Source of the DNA: Haliea sp041583655 | Lineage (GTDB): Bacteria > Pseudomonadota > Gammaproteobacteria > Pseudomonadales > Halieaceae | Length of the DNA: 21,534 nt | Direction: 5' to 3' | NCBI GenBank assembly: GCA_041583655.1 | Contig: JBFHFJ010000022.1 | Span: forward strand, 1-21,534 | Shown: in pieces, positions 8,040-15,451 of the stretch | Layout of the letters: every line of letters starts with the position of its first letter | How positions within the stretch are numbered: the stretch's first letter is position 1 | Position numbers and translations under genes: made by a program | The notes under the pieces: generated by a model | Told to the model about the DNA's origin: nothing | The model's database searches: none | What the model saw: the letters and a program-made list of their open reading frames with translations, nothing else

Positions 8040-8825
8040 TCAGGTTGCGGCTGAATCGGTGTTTCCCCCGGGCACTGCGTATTCCTCCGGGCCCAGTTGC
8101 AGATAGCGGCGCAGGTAATGCACGCACAGGTAGAAGGGCCCGGTGTCCAGCAGGGCCACGGTCGCCTTGAAAAGATAGTTGCTGCCGATCAATACCAGCA
8201 GCGCCTTGAACGTGACATCCCCGCGCAGAAAGGCGGCGCCGAAGGTCACGGTGATGACCATCACCGAGTCGACCATCTGGCTCATCAGGGTGCTGAAGTT
8301 GTTGCGCACCCAGAGGTATTTGCCCCGGGTGACCCGTTTCCAGAAGTGGAACAGCTGGACGTCGCAATACTGGGCCGCGATGTAGGCCAGCATGGAGGCG
8401 AAGACCGCCCCCGAGGTGGTGGCGTAGATCAGCTGGTAGAGGCCAATACTGTCGCGCACGGTCTCCCCATTGGGCAGCATGACCGGCTCCGCCAGCTGCA
8501 GGACCTGCCAGGGCGGCATGGCATCCGGGCCGACCGACGGCAGCGTATCGCCAAGGAAGAGCACGAAGAGGATAAAGAAGTTCAGCCCCAGGCCAACGCT
8601 GACCAGGAAATTGGCGCGGGCCCGACCATAGAGTTCACAGATCAGGTCAGTGCAGAGGAACGTCAGGGGATAGGGAAGGACGCCGACCGCCAGTGCCATC
8701 GGGCCCAGCTGGACAAACCGGGTGATGCCGATCACGTTCAGCAGGGTCATTGCGCACAGGAAGGTGCCCGCGAGCACCAGGAACACGCGCTCCCTGCGTT
8801 CCCAGACCACCGGCAGGGAGGCCAC
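8040..8825 (-). CDS. YhhQ/VUT-family queuosine-precursor transporter
   Basis: A 261-aa inner-membrane protein of the YhhQ family (formerly DUF165), whose known members import queuosine precursors such as preQ0/preQ1. Several hydrophobic helices are visible (FLVLAGTFLCAMTLLNVIG, VGLGLNFFILFVLFLG, SLLAYIAA-like and VDSVMVITVTFGAAFL regions). The family signature LPYPLTFLCTDLICELYG lies near residue 50. I chose the GTG at 8825 because AAGGA lies 8 nt upstream and the preceding stop is one base away (TGA-G-GTG), giving tight coupling to the dehydrogenase. The longer frame to 8912 overlaps that gene and adds a polar, non-family N-terminus. The family is about 220 aa in E. coli, so this one carries an extra loop around residues 75-115. 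Substrate is by family only; its closeness to a pterin-fold gene is suggestive. Confidence 0.88.
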   Translation of the reverse strand: MASLPVVWERRERVFLVLAGTFLCAMTLLNVIGITRFVQLGPMALAVGVLPYPLTFLCTDLICELYGRARANFLVSVGLGLNFFILFVLFLGDTLPSVGPDAMPPWQVLQLAEPVMLPNGETVRDSIGLYQLIYATTSGAVFASMLAYIAAQYCDVQLFHFWKRVTRGKYLWVRNNFSTLMSQMVDSVMVITVTFGAAFLRGDVTFKALLVLIGSNYLFKATVALLDTGPFYLCVHYLRRYLQLGPEEYAVPGGNTDSAAT

Positions 8826-8826
8826 C

Positions 8827-9528
8827 TCAGGCTTCCTTCTGGCCCAGGTTGGCGTGCAGTACCGCCCCGTTGATGACCGGGTTGCCGTGTGCCCAGACAA
8901 TGAGTTCCGCAATTTCGCCGGGGTCTATCAGGCGCCCGAAGGCGTTCATGCTGCCGATCGCCGCCACCACATCCGGATTGTTCCCGATATGGGTGCGCAG
9001 CATTTCCGTGTCGGTGAACCCGGGGCAGATCAGGGCCGTGTGGATTCCGCTGCCCATGAGGTCCTGGCAGCTGGCACGCATCATGCCGAGTTGGGCGTGT
9101 TTGCTGACCACATAGCTGAAGGAGCCCGCCACCGCCTTTTCCGACAGGGTGGAACCGATGTAAAGCAGGCTGGACCCTCGGGGCAGGGCGGGCAGCAGTG
9201 CCTGGTTGAGGCTGTTAACCGCCACCACGTTGGTCTCCAGAACCTGTCGCAGGCTGTCGCTGTCGCAGTCGGTCACGGCGTCCTTGCGCATCTGGCTGGC
9301 GTTGTGCAGTAAACAGACACTGGCACTGTCGGCGATAGCCGGTGCCAGCTCGCGGCAGGCCGCAGCGATAGAGTCTGTAGAGGCCAGGTCGCAGGCGATA
9401 TTGTGGACGCCCTGCTCCGGGCAGGGCCTGCGCGAAAGATTGTAGACACGGTAACCCATGTCCAGGAAGCGCTGCGCGGCAGCGCGACCGATGCCGACAC
9501 TGGCGCCGGTAATGATTGCGGTGTGCAT
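8827..9528 (-). CDS. Short-chain dehydrogenase/reductase (SDR)
   Basis: A 233-aa classical SDR. The NAD(P) loop TGASVGIG is at residues 7-14, with basic residues after the second strand (LSRRP, 31-35) that favour NADP. The catalytic set is Asn100, Ser126 (YIGSTLSE), Tyr139 and Lys143 (YVVSK), followed by the CPGFTDTEM segment near 168. The shape resembles the sepiapterin-reductase/YueD (benzil reductase)-like branch of SDRs, but that placement is only my impression. Start ATG 9528. It leads the leftward set and its stop is one base from the transporter's GTG. A PTPS-fold gene is divergent 208 bp away, and PTPS plus sepiapterin reductase is a known tetrahydrobiopterin pair, so a pterin substrate is conceivable. 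A general carbonyl reductase is just as possible. Confidence 0.88.
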   Translation of the reverse strand: MHTAIITGASVGIGRAAAQRFLDMGYRVYNLSRRPCPEQGVHNIACDLASTDSIAAACRELAPAIADSASVCLLHNASQMRKDAVTDCDSDSLRQVLETNVVAVNSLNQALLPALPRGSSLLYIGSTLSEKAVAGSFSYVVSKHAQLGMMRASCQDLMGSGIHTALICPGFTDTEMLRTHIGNNPDVVAAIGSMNAFGRLIDPGEIAELIVWAHGNPVINGAVLHANLGQKEA

Positions 9529-9653
9529 GGAACCCCCACTGTTGTTTGCGGCAGAATGACCGCTGGCCTGGAGCCGGCGCCCAGAGGTGTTACGCGCCGA
9601 ACACGCTTTCAGTTTGCGTCTGGCGGATGTTCCAGGCCATTTCCAGCTTGCAG

Positions 9654-9690
9654 CTATTGTGCCGCAGCGGTCCGCTCTTGCCTATTGTGC
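9654..9690 (+). repeat. 9-bp direct repeat between the SDR and PTPS-fold genes
   Basis: CTATTGTGC occurs at 9654-9662 and again at 9682-9690, a 28-bp period, inside the 208-bp divergent intergenic region. It could be a regulator's paired site near the PTPS-fold promoter, or chance. No clear -35/-10 pair was found beside it. Confidence 0.4.
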
Positions 9691-9736
9691 GTACACTCGG
9701 GACAATCAATTTTTCGCAACAGGCCGGAATCGCGTT

Positions 9737-10219
9737 ATGGAGCGTCTCACTACGCTATACATTGACAAGGAAAGCCACAAGTTTTCTGCAGCCCACTTCA
9801 CTATTTTTTCTGCCAGTGAGCGGGAGCGACTGCACGGCCACAATTATTCCGTTTCCGCGAAGATCGTCGCGCCAATGGGGGACAACGGGTTTGCGGCAGA
9901 CTACAACGTCTACAAGCGCCGCCTGAAGTCCCTCTGTGATGCCCTGGACGAATACATGCTGTTGGCGGCGGACTCGCCATTCCAGAGGATAGAAGAGGAT
10001 GGCGATTATTACCGGGTCTACTTCGCCAGCGATGAGATGCTGTTCCTGAAAGCCGACACCAGGGTGCTGCCGCTACGCAATGCCACGGTCGAGGAGTTCT
10101 CCAGCTATCTCCTGCAACAGCTGTTACTGCTCTCCGCAGCGGATGATCTCCGGGAAATCGAGCTATGTGTCGCTTCCGGGCCCGGCCAGAAAGGTTGCGC
10201 CAGCTGGCGCAAGCCCTGA
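9737..10219 (+). CDS. Divergent 6-pyruvoyltetrahydropterin synthase / QueD-fold protein
   Basis: A 160-aa protein of the PTPS/6-carboxytetrahydropterin synthase superfamily. Zinc ligands are kept: His20 (FSAAHF) and His33/His35 (LHGHNY). The catalytic Cys that normally precedes HGH is absent. Glu30 stands three residues before His33, recalling the PTPS-III variants in which a Glu replaces the Cys and the enzyme bypasses FolB in folate synthesis. The usual Asp-His pair reads Asp71-Glu72 (LDEYM), and the C-terminal pterin-binding Glu seems lost (ELCVASGPGQKG). There is an insertion around residues 79-110 before the conserved NATVEEF. I start at ATG 9737 with a weak GGAA 7 nt upstream; the frame is open to 9587 but that extension has no family character. 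It is a single gene, divergent from the SDR operon and ending 13 bp from prlC. The fold is confident; the reaction is not. Confidence 0.82.
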   Translation: MERLTTLYIDKESHKFSAAHFTIFSASERERLHGHNYSVSAKIVAPMGDNGFAADYNVYKRRLKSLCDALDEYMLLAADSPFQRIEEDGDYYRVYFASDEMLFLKADTRVLPLRNATVEEFSSYLLQQLLLLSAADDLREIELCVASGPGQKGCASWRKP

Positions 10220-10232
10220 ACCCGGGCCTGTC

Positions 10233-12263
10233 TCAGGCGGCGATCCCGCTGTGCCGCAACAGGGGTTCGATATCCGGCTCGCGGCCGCGGAAGGACACGA
10301 AGAGACTCATGGCGTCCCGTGAGCCGCCCGCCTCGAGGATGTGGCGGCGGAATTCCAGTCCCGTGTGGGGATTGAAGATGCCTTCCTCCTCAAAGCGGGC
10401 AAAGGCGTCTGCCGACAGGACCTCGGCCCATTTGTAGCTGTAGTAGCCCGCCGCATAACCGCCGCCGAAGATGTGGCTGAAACCGTTCTGGAACCGGTTC
10501 TCGGGAATGGCTGGCAGCACCGCGACCTCCCGGCGCACTTCATCCAGCAGTCCCTGCACGGTTACCCCGGGCTGGCCCCAGAGCTGGTGCAGGCGGAAAT
10601 CGAACAGGGCGAATTCCAGCTGGCGCACCATCTGCATGCCCGACTGGAAGTTCTTCGCCGCCAGCATTTTTTCCAGCAGCGCCGCCGGCAGGGGCTCCCC
10701 GGTCTCGACATGGCCGGAGATGAAGCTCAGTGCTTCTGGCTGGTGGCACCAGTTCTCCAGGAACTGGCTGGGCAGTTCCACCGCGTCCCAGGCTACGCCG
10801 TTGATGCCGGATACCGCGGCAACCTGTTGCTGCGTCAGCATGTGGTGCAGGCCGTGCCCGAACTCGTGGAACAGGGTTGTCATCTCGTTTTCAGTCAGCA
10901 GGGAGGGCTGTCCGCCAACCGGAGCGGTGAAGTTGCAGACCAGGTAGGCGACCGGCAACTGCAGTTCGCCGGCGCTGAGCCGGCGCACCCGGCAGCTGTC
11001 CATCCAGGCGCCGCCCTGTTTGTGGCCGCGGGCGTACAGGTCGAGGTAGAAGCGGGCGAGCGCAGTGCCGTCCTGGCGTATTTCGAACAGGCGAGCCTCA
11101 GGGTGGTAGCTGTCAAAGTCGGTCAGCTCCTCCACCTGCAGCCCGTACAGGCGCTGCACCACCTCGAACAGGCCTCCCAGCACCCGGTTCACCGGGAGGT
11201 AGGGGCGTATTTCCTCCTGCGATACCTGGTAAGTCCGCTGGCGGAGCTTCTCACTGTAGTAGGCGACATCCCAGGGCTTGAGATCCTCCAGGCCATGTTC
11301 GGCAGCGGCGAATTCGCACAGCTCGCGCCACTCCTGCTGGGCCTGGGGGCGGGAGCGGGCAGCCAGCTGGGTCAGGAACTCGATGACCTGGTCGGGAGAT
11401 TCCGCCATCTTGGTGGCAAGGGACAGCTCAGCGTAGTTGGCGAAACCCAGCAGGCCCGCCAGCTCCTGGCGCAGGCCGAGTATCTCGGTGATCAGGTCCG
11501 TGTTGTCGAAGCGGCCGGCGTCGGGGCCGACCTCCGAGGCGCGAGTGACATTGGCCGTATACACCTCCTGGCGCAGGTCCCGGTCATCGCAATAGGTCAG
11601 CACCGGGTAGACAGAGGGGTATTCCAGTGTCAGCAGGCAGCCTTGCAGCCCTTTTTGCTCCGCGGCCTGGCGCGCACTGGCGAGCGCGGTGGCCGGCATC
11701 CCCGCCAGCTGTTCGGCAGTGACCTGTTTGGTCCAGGCGTTGGTAGCGTCGAGGACATTGTCGGTGAACCGGCTGCCCAATTCCGACAGGCGCTGCTGGA
11801 GTTCGCCATAGCGCTGTTTTTCCGCGGCTGGCAGCGCCACGCCCGCGAGCCGGAAATCGCGCAGGGCGTTGTTGACAGCCTGCCGCCGGTCCTGCGAAAG
11901 GTCGCCAAAGTCATCCCGCTCAGCCAGTTCGCGATAGGCCTCAAAGAGTGCGGTGTGCTGCCCCATCCAGGTGTTGTACTCGGAAAGTAGTGGCAGGCAG
12001 GCATTGTAGGCTTCACGAAGGGGCTCGCTGTTGAGCACGCCATTGAGGTGGGCCACCGGTGACCAGCACTGGGCCAGTTCGTCCTCCAGGTCCTCGATTG
12101 GCTGGATCAGCGATTCCCAGCTGTGGGGCCCCGGTGCCGCCAGCAGGGTTTCGATCCGCTGCTTGTTGCGCTCGATCAGCGCGCTGACCGCGGGCAGAAC
12201 GTGTTCGGGGCGAATGGCCGAGAAAGGCGGCAGGGTGTTCTTTTCCAGTAGCGGGTTGTTCAT
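10233..12263 (-). CDS. prlC: Oligopeptidase A (M3 zinc metallopeptidase)
   Basis: A 676-aa cytoplasmic thimet-oligopeptidase-family enzyme; E. coli PrlC is about 680 aa. The zinc motif HEFGH is at residues 466-470 (TTLFHEFGHGLHH), with the third ligand Glu most likely at 496 in AVELPSQFLENW. The N-terminal NPLLEKNTLPPFSAIRPEHVLPAV and the C-terminal HIFGGGYAAGYYSYKWAEVLSADAF-type region are characteristic of PrlC. It degrades short peptides, including cleaved signal peptides and products of ATP-dependent proteases. Start ATG 12263. It lies 82 bp downstream of the helicase gene on the same strand, and a TAAACT box in that gap may be its own -10. It converges on the PTPS-fold gene, with a small 5-bp inverted repeat (GCCTG-TCT-CAGGC, 10226-10238) across the junction but no T-run. 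Confidence 0.96.
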   Translation of the reverse strand: MNNPLLEKNTLPPFSAIRPEHVLPAVSALIERNKQRIETLLAAPGPHSWESLIQPIEDLEDELAQCWSPVAHLNGVLNSEPLREAYNACLPLLSEYNTWMGQHTALFEAYRELAERDDFGDLSQDRRQAVNNALRDFRLAGVALPAAEKQRYGELQQRLSELGSRFTDNVLDATNAWTKQVTAEQLAGMPATALASARQAAEQKGLQGCLLTLEYPSVYPVLTYCDDRDLRQEVYTANVTRASEVGPDAGRFDNTDLITEILGLRQELAGLLGFANYAELSLATKMAESPDQVIEFLTQLAARSRPQAQQEWRELCEFAAAEHGLEDLKPWDVAYYSEKLRQRTYQVSQEEIRPYLPVNRVLGGLFEVVQRLYGLQVEELTDFDSYHPEARLFEIRQDGTALARFYLDLYARGHKQGGAWMDSCRVRRLSAGELQLPVAYLVCNFTAPVGGQPSLLTENEMTTLFHEFGHGLHHMLTQQQVAAVSGINGVAWDAVELPSQFLENWCHQPEALSFISGHVETGEPLPAALLEKMLAAKNFQSGMQMVRQLEFALFDFRLHQLWGQPGVTVQGLLDEVRREVAVLPAIPENRFQNGFSHIFGGGYAAGYYSYKWAEVLSADAFARFEEEGIFNPHTGLEFRRHILEAGGSRDAMSLFVSFRGREPDIEPLLRHSGIAA

Positions 12264-12345
12264 ATTGTGTCGTTTATCGGCGATAGAAGCCCCGTAGTTT
12301 AGCGGATTCTGGCGGTGAGGCGGAATGATTGCTGTACCTGCGCGA

Positions 12346-13680
12346 TCAGCTCCCCGGTTCGGTGCGCCGCTTCTTCAGTGGCGCAAAGCCGTCGTTGGCG
12401 GGTTTGGGGCTGGCCTTGCCGCGGGGCTTGCCCTTGGCCTTGCGATCCCGCAAGCGGTCCTTTTTCTTGGCCTCGGCCGGTTTGCCGGTTTTCTTCTTGT
12501 GGCCGGCGGCCTTGCCCGAGGACTTCATTTTTTTCGGGCCCGCGTAGCGTGCCTTCAGCCCGGGCAGGGCGCGGGGCTCCATTTCCAGGTTCAGGTAGCG
12601 CTGGATACTGATCATCAGGTTCCAGTCCGCGGCCGCTACCAGGGATACCGCCAGGCCCTGGCTGCCCGCCCGGCCGGTGCGGCCGGTGCGGTGCAGGTAG
12701 TCGTCACCGCTGTAGGGCAGGTCATAGTTGATAACCGTGTCGATGCCCTCGATATCCAGGCCACGAGCCGCCAGGTCGCTGGCGGTGACGATATCAACGA
12801 CCCCCTGGCTGAAGCGGCTGACAACTGTCTTGCGCTCCTCCGTGCTCATCTCCCCGTGCAGGCAGGCGGCGCGCAGGCCGTGATGCTGCAACAGTCCGGA
12901 CAGGCGCGCCGCCGTGGTGCGCTTGTTGGCGAACACCAACTGCTTGCGGCCCCGGCTGTCCCCAAGGAGCGCCAACAGGAGCCGGTCCTTGTGCTCCTGC
13001 CCGTCGGCGAGGATACGCTGGTGGAAAATATCCTTGTGGGCGGCGCGTATCTCGCCGCAGTTCACCGCCTCCGGTTCGTGCTGCAGGCTGGCGCTGACTT
13101 CTCCCAGACCCCGTGCATGCAGGGTGGCGGACAGCATCAGGGTCTGGCGATCGGCGGGGCAGTAGCTGGCGATTTTCAGCACATCCTCGCGGAAGCCCAT
13201 TTCCAGCATGCGGTCGGCCTCGTCCAGCACCAGGACGCGCAAACCACCGAGGTCGGCGCTTTTCCGCTCACAGTGTTCCAGCAGGCGCCCGGGGGTGGCG
13301 ATGATCACTTCGGGGTTCTTGCGCAGGAGTGACTTCTGGTACTTGAAGTCAGCGCCGCCAGTCAGCGCATCGGCACGCAGGGTACTTTTCCCCAGCAGCT
13401 GGCGGCACTCTTTCAGCACCTGGCGGGCCAGTTCGCGGGTAGGCACCAGTACCAGGGCCAGGGTGCCAGCCTTGGGAGGCAGTGGCCCGGCAAGCAGCTG
13501 CTGCAGTGTGGGCAGCAGGTAGGCGAGGGTTTTGCCGCTGCCGGTGGGCGCGCTGACACGGAGATCCCTGCCTGCCAGCGCCAGGGGAATCACCCGCTTC
13601 TGCACTGCGGTCGCGTCGGTGTGCGCCAGCTCGGCCAGGGCGAGTTGCAGGCTGCGGTCGAATTCCAGTTCTTCAAGCAC
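12346..13680 (-). CDS. srmB: DEAD-box ATP-dependent RNA helicase, SrmB-like
   Basis: A 444-aa RNA helicase. Motifs in order: Q-motif region (ATAVQ, about 23-27), motif I APTGSGKT (44-51), Ia PTRELA (80-85), GG, Ib TPGRL (129-133), motif II DEAD (153-156), III SAT (184-186). In domain 2 come ASDLAARGLDIEG and VI HRTGRTGRAG. A basic Lys/Arg-rich tail of about 60 aa (from about 385) probably binds RNA non-specifically. Architecture and the short N-terminus before the helicase core match SrmB, which acts in early 50S ribosomal subunit assembly; RhlE-type assignment is the main alternative. The start is a GTG at 13680, preceded only by a weak TGGA; no in-frame ATG lies upstream before the stop. 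It is divergent from the quinone oxidoreductase across 183 bp in which I see no convincing promoter. Confidence 0.93.
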   Translation of the reverse strand: MLEELEFDRSLQLALAELAHTDATAVQKRVIPLALAGRDLRVSAPTGSGKTLAYLLPTLQQLLAGPLPPKAGTLALVLVPTRELARQVLKECRQLLGKSTLRADALTGGADFKYQKSLLRKNPEVIIATPGRLLEHCERKSADLGGLRVLVLDEADRMLEMGFREDVLKIASYCPADRQTLMLSATLHARGLGEVSASLQHEPEAVNCGEIRAAHKDIFHQRILADGQEHKDRLLLALLGDSRGRKQLVFANKRTTAARLSGLLQHHGLRAACLHGEMSTEERKTVVSRFSQGVVDIVTASDLAARGLDIEGIDTVINYDLPYSGDDYLHRTGRTGRAGSQGLAVSLVAAADWNLMISIQRYLNLEMEPRALPGLKARYAGPKKMKSSGKAAGHKKKTGKPAEAKKKDRLRDRKAKGKPRGKASPKPANDGFAPLKKRRTEPGS

Positions 13681-13863
13681 GGTGTACGGTTCCAGGGTAG
13701 TGAAGGGGTGCCCCGCGCCGGAGGCGGGTGGAAGCAGTGTAACACGCTCACCGCGCCTTCCCGCCCTGCGAGCCTCGTTGCGCGGGGGCCGTGCCTCCGC
13801 CGCAGCGGTTGTGGCACACTAGCGCGATCAGCAGGCAGTGACGCTTACGCGGGAAGGCGGTTT

Positions 13864-14835
13864 ATGGGCAAGGCGGTACGGATTACGGCAACGGGCGGCC
13901 CTGAGGTCATGCAGCTGGTGGACGTTGATCCCGGCCCCCCCGGCCCGGGGATGGTGACCGTGAGCAACCGGGCCATCGGTCTCAATTTCATCGACACGTA
14001 TCATCGCAGCGGGCTGTACCCGATCGCACTGCCCAGCGGTCTTGGCATGGAAGGGGCTGGGGTGGTCGCGGCGGTCGGCGAAGGGGTCGAGTTTGCCGTG
14101 GGGGATCGCGTCGCCTATTGTTCCGCCGGTTTCGGTGCCTATGCCGAGGCGCTGAACCTGCCCGCTTCACGTCTGGTGCCCCTCCCGCCCGACATCGACT
14201 TCGAGACCGCGGCTGCGGTGCTCCTCAAGGGCCAGACTACCGAGTACCTCCTGCAGCGCACCTTTCCCCTGCAGGCCGGGCAGACCTGCCTGTTCCACGC
14301 GGCCGCCGGTGGCGTGGGGCTGCTGTTCGGGCAGTGGGCAAGCGGCCTGGGCGCCACGGTTATCGGCACCGTGGGCTCAGCCGAGAAAGCGGAGCTTGCT
14401 CGCGCCCACGGCTATCGGCATGTCATCAACTACCGCGAGGAGGATGTCGCCGCAAGGGTCCGGGAGCTGACCGCCGGTGCCGGGGTGCCGGTGGTCTACG
14501 ATGGCGTGGGTCGCGATACCTTTCAGGCCTCGCTAGCCAGCCTGCAGCCCCGGGGGTTGCTGGTCAGCTTCGGCAACAGCTCCGGCAAGCCGGAGCCCCT
14601 GGACCTGCAGGTACTCGCGGCGGGGGGCTCTCTCTTCGTGACCCGGCCCACCCTGGCCACCTATACCGCCAGCACCGAAGAACTGCGCGCTTCCGCTGCG
14701 GCGGTCTTCGAGCAGATCCGGTCGGGTAGAGTGCGGGTGGAAATCAACCAGCGTTTTGCCCTGGCGGATATCGCCGCGGCCCACGCTGCGCTGGAGGGGC
14801 GGGCGACGACGGGTTCCAGCGTGGTGCTGCCGTGA
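13864..14835 (+). CDS. qor: NADPH:quinone oxidoreductase (zinc-independent MDR family)
   Basis: A 323-aa medium-chain dehydrogenase/reductase of the zeta-crystallin/QOR class. The N-terminal GroES-like domain has NFIDTYHRSGLYP (41-53) and the QOR signature GMEGAGVVAAVGEGV (61-75). The zinc-binding Cys/His residues of alcohol dehydrogenases are absent. The Rossmann loop AAAGGVG is at 146-152. The C-terminal half (NQRFALADIAAAHAALEGRATTGSSVV) is typical. It reduces quinones or other electrophilic carbonyls with NADPH in the cytoplasm. I start at ATG 13864, with GGAAGG about 8 nt upstream; the longer open frame from 13621 runs antisense into the helicase and is not credible. The stop overlaps the start of the acetyltransferase gene (GTGA), so the two are co-translated. 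The physiological substrate is unknown. Confidence 0.94.
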   Translation: MGKAVRITATGGPEVMQLVDVDPGPPGPGMVTVSNRAIGLNFIDTYHRSGLYPIALPSGLGMEGAGVVAAVGEGVEFAVGDRVAYCSAGFGAYAEALNLPASRLVPLPPDIDFETAAAVLLKGQTTEYLLQRTFPLQAGQTCLFHAAAGGVGLLFGQWASGLGATVIGTVGSAEKAELARAHGYRHVINYREEDVAARVRELTAGAGVPVVYDGVGRDTFQASLASLQPRGLLVSFGNSSGKPEPLDLQVLAAGGSLFVTRPTLATYTASTEELRASAAAVFEQIRSGRVRVEINQRFALADIAAAHAALEGRATTGSSVVLP

Positions 14836-15431
14836 GTCTGCCGCTTGAGCCACAGGCCCGCAGCAGGGTCCTGCGGGGGAATCTTGTCCGGCTTGAGCCT
14901 CTCTCCCAGGGCCATGCCCAGGGCCTGTTCAACCGCGGTCGCCATGTCCCGGACTGGGAATACATGCCGCGCAGCTGTTTTATTGACCTTGCCGATACCC
15001 GGCAATGGGTTGATGAGGCGCTTGGGGCGCCGGACCAGGTACCGTGGGCGATAGTGGAGAACGCCAAGAACAAGATTGTCGGCAGCACCCGGTACCTGAA
15101 TATCCGGCCCGAGCACCGCAGTCTGGAAATTGGCTGGACCTGGCTGGGGCAGGAGTGGCAGCGCACGGGCGTGAACACCGAGGTCAAGGCTTTGCTGCTG
15201 GCCAATGCCTTCGAGCGCCTGCACTGCCTGCGGGTGGAGTTCAAGGTCGACGCCCGCAACCTGCGCTCGCAGCGGGCGCTTGAGCGCATCGGTGCCATCC
15301 GCGAGGGAGTGCTGCGCAAGCACATGGTGGTGCAGGGCGACTTCTCCCGGGATTCGGTCTATTTCAGTGTCATCGACACCGAGTGGGCAGATGTCAAGCG
15401 AAGGCTCGGGCTGCTGCAGGAAGGGCGTTAG
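14832..15431 (+). CDS. GNAT acetyltransferase, RimJ/RimL-like
   Basis: A 199-aa Gcn5-related N-acetyltransferase of the Acetyltransf_3 type. N-terminal strand RGNLVRLEPLSQGHAQGLF (15-33), a central IVGSTRYLNI (82-91), the acetyl-CoA-binding motif A region WLGQEWQRTGVNTEVK (104-119), and the conserved NLRSQRALERIGAIREGVLRKH (143-164) are all present. Motif A is slightly off the usual Q/RxxGxG (RTGVNT), as is common in this subfamily. It probably acetylates a small molecule or a protein N-terminus; ribosomal protein specificity cannot be claimed. Start GTG 14832 overlaps the qor stop by 4 bp (GTGA). It ends 20 bp from the convergent cysK, with no clear terminator between. Confidence 0.9.
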   Translation: MSLPLEPQARSRVLRGNLVRLEPLSQGHAQGLFNRGRHVPDWEYMPRSCFIDLADTRQWVDEALGAPDQVPWAIVENAKNKIVGSTRYLNIRPEHRSLEIGWTWLGQEWQRTGVNTEVKALLLANAFERLHCLRVEFKVDARNLRSQRALERIGAIREGVLRKHMVVQGDFSRDSVYFSVIDTEWADVKRRLGLLQEGR

Positions 15432-15451
15432 CTGCGCTTGCGTCTCCTGGA

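Noticed and set aside
8826..8912. Longer N-terminus for the YhhQ-type transporter
   Set aside because: It overlaps the dehydrogenase gene by over 80 bp and reads as shadow sequence; the GTG at 8825 fits spacing and AAGGA.
10341..11990. 549-codon open frame antisense to prlC
   Set aside because: A product of GC-rich third positions in prlC; low-complexity composition, no recognisable domain and no ribosome-binding site.
13621..13863. 81-residue N-terminal extension of the quinone oxidoreductase
   Set aside because: It overlaps the divergent helicase start antisense and has no family similarity; the ATG at 13864 has a good ribosome-binding site and begins exactly where family members do.
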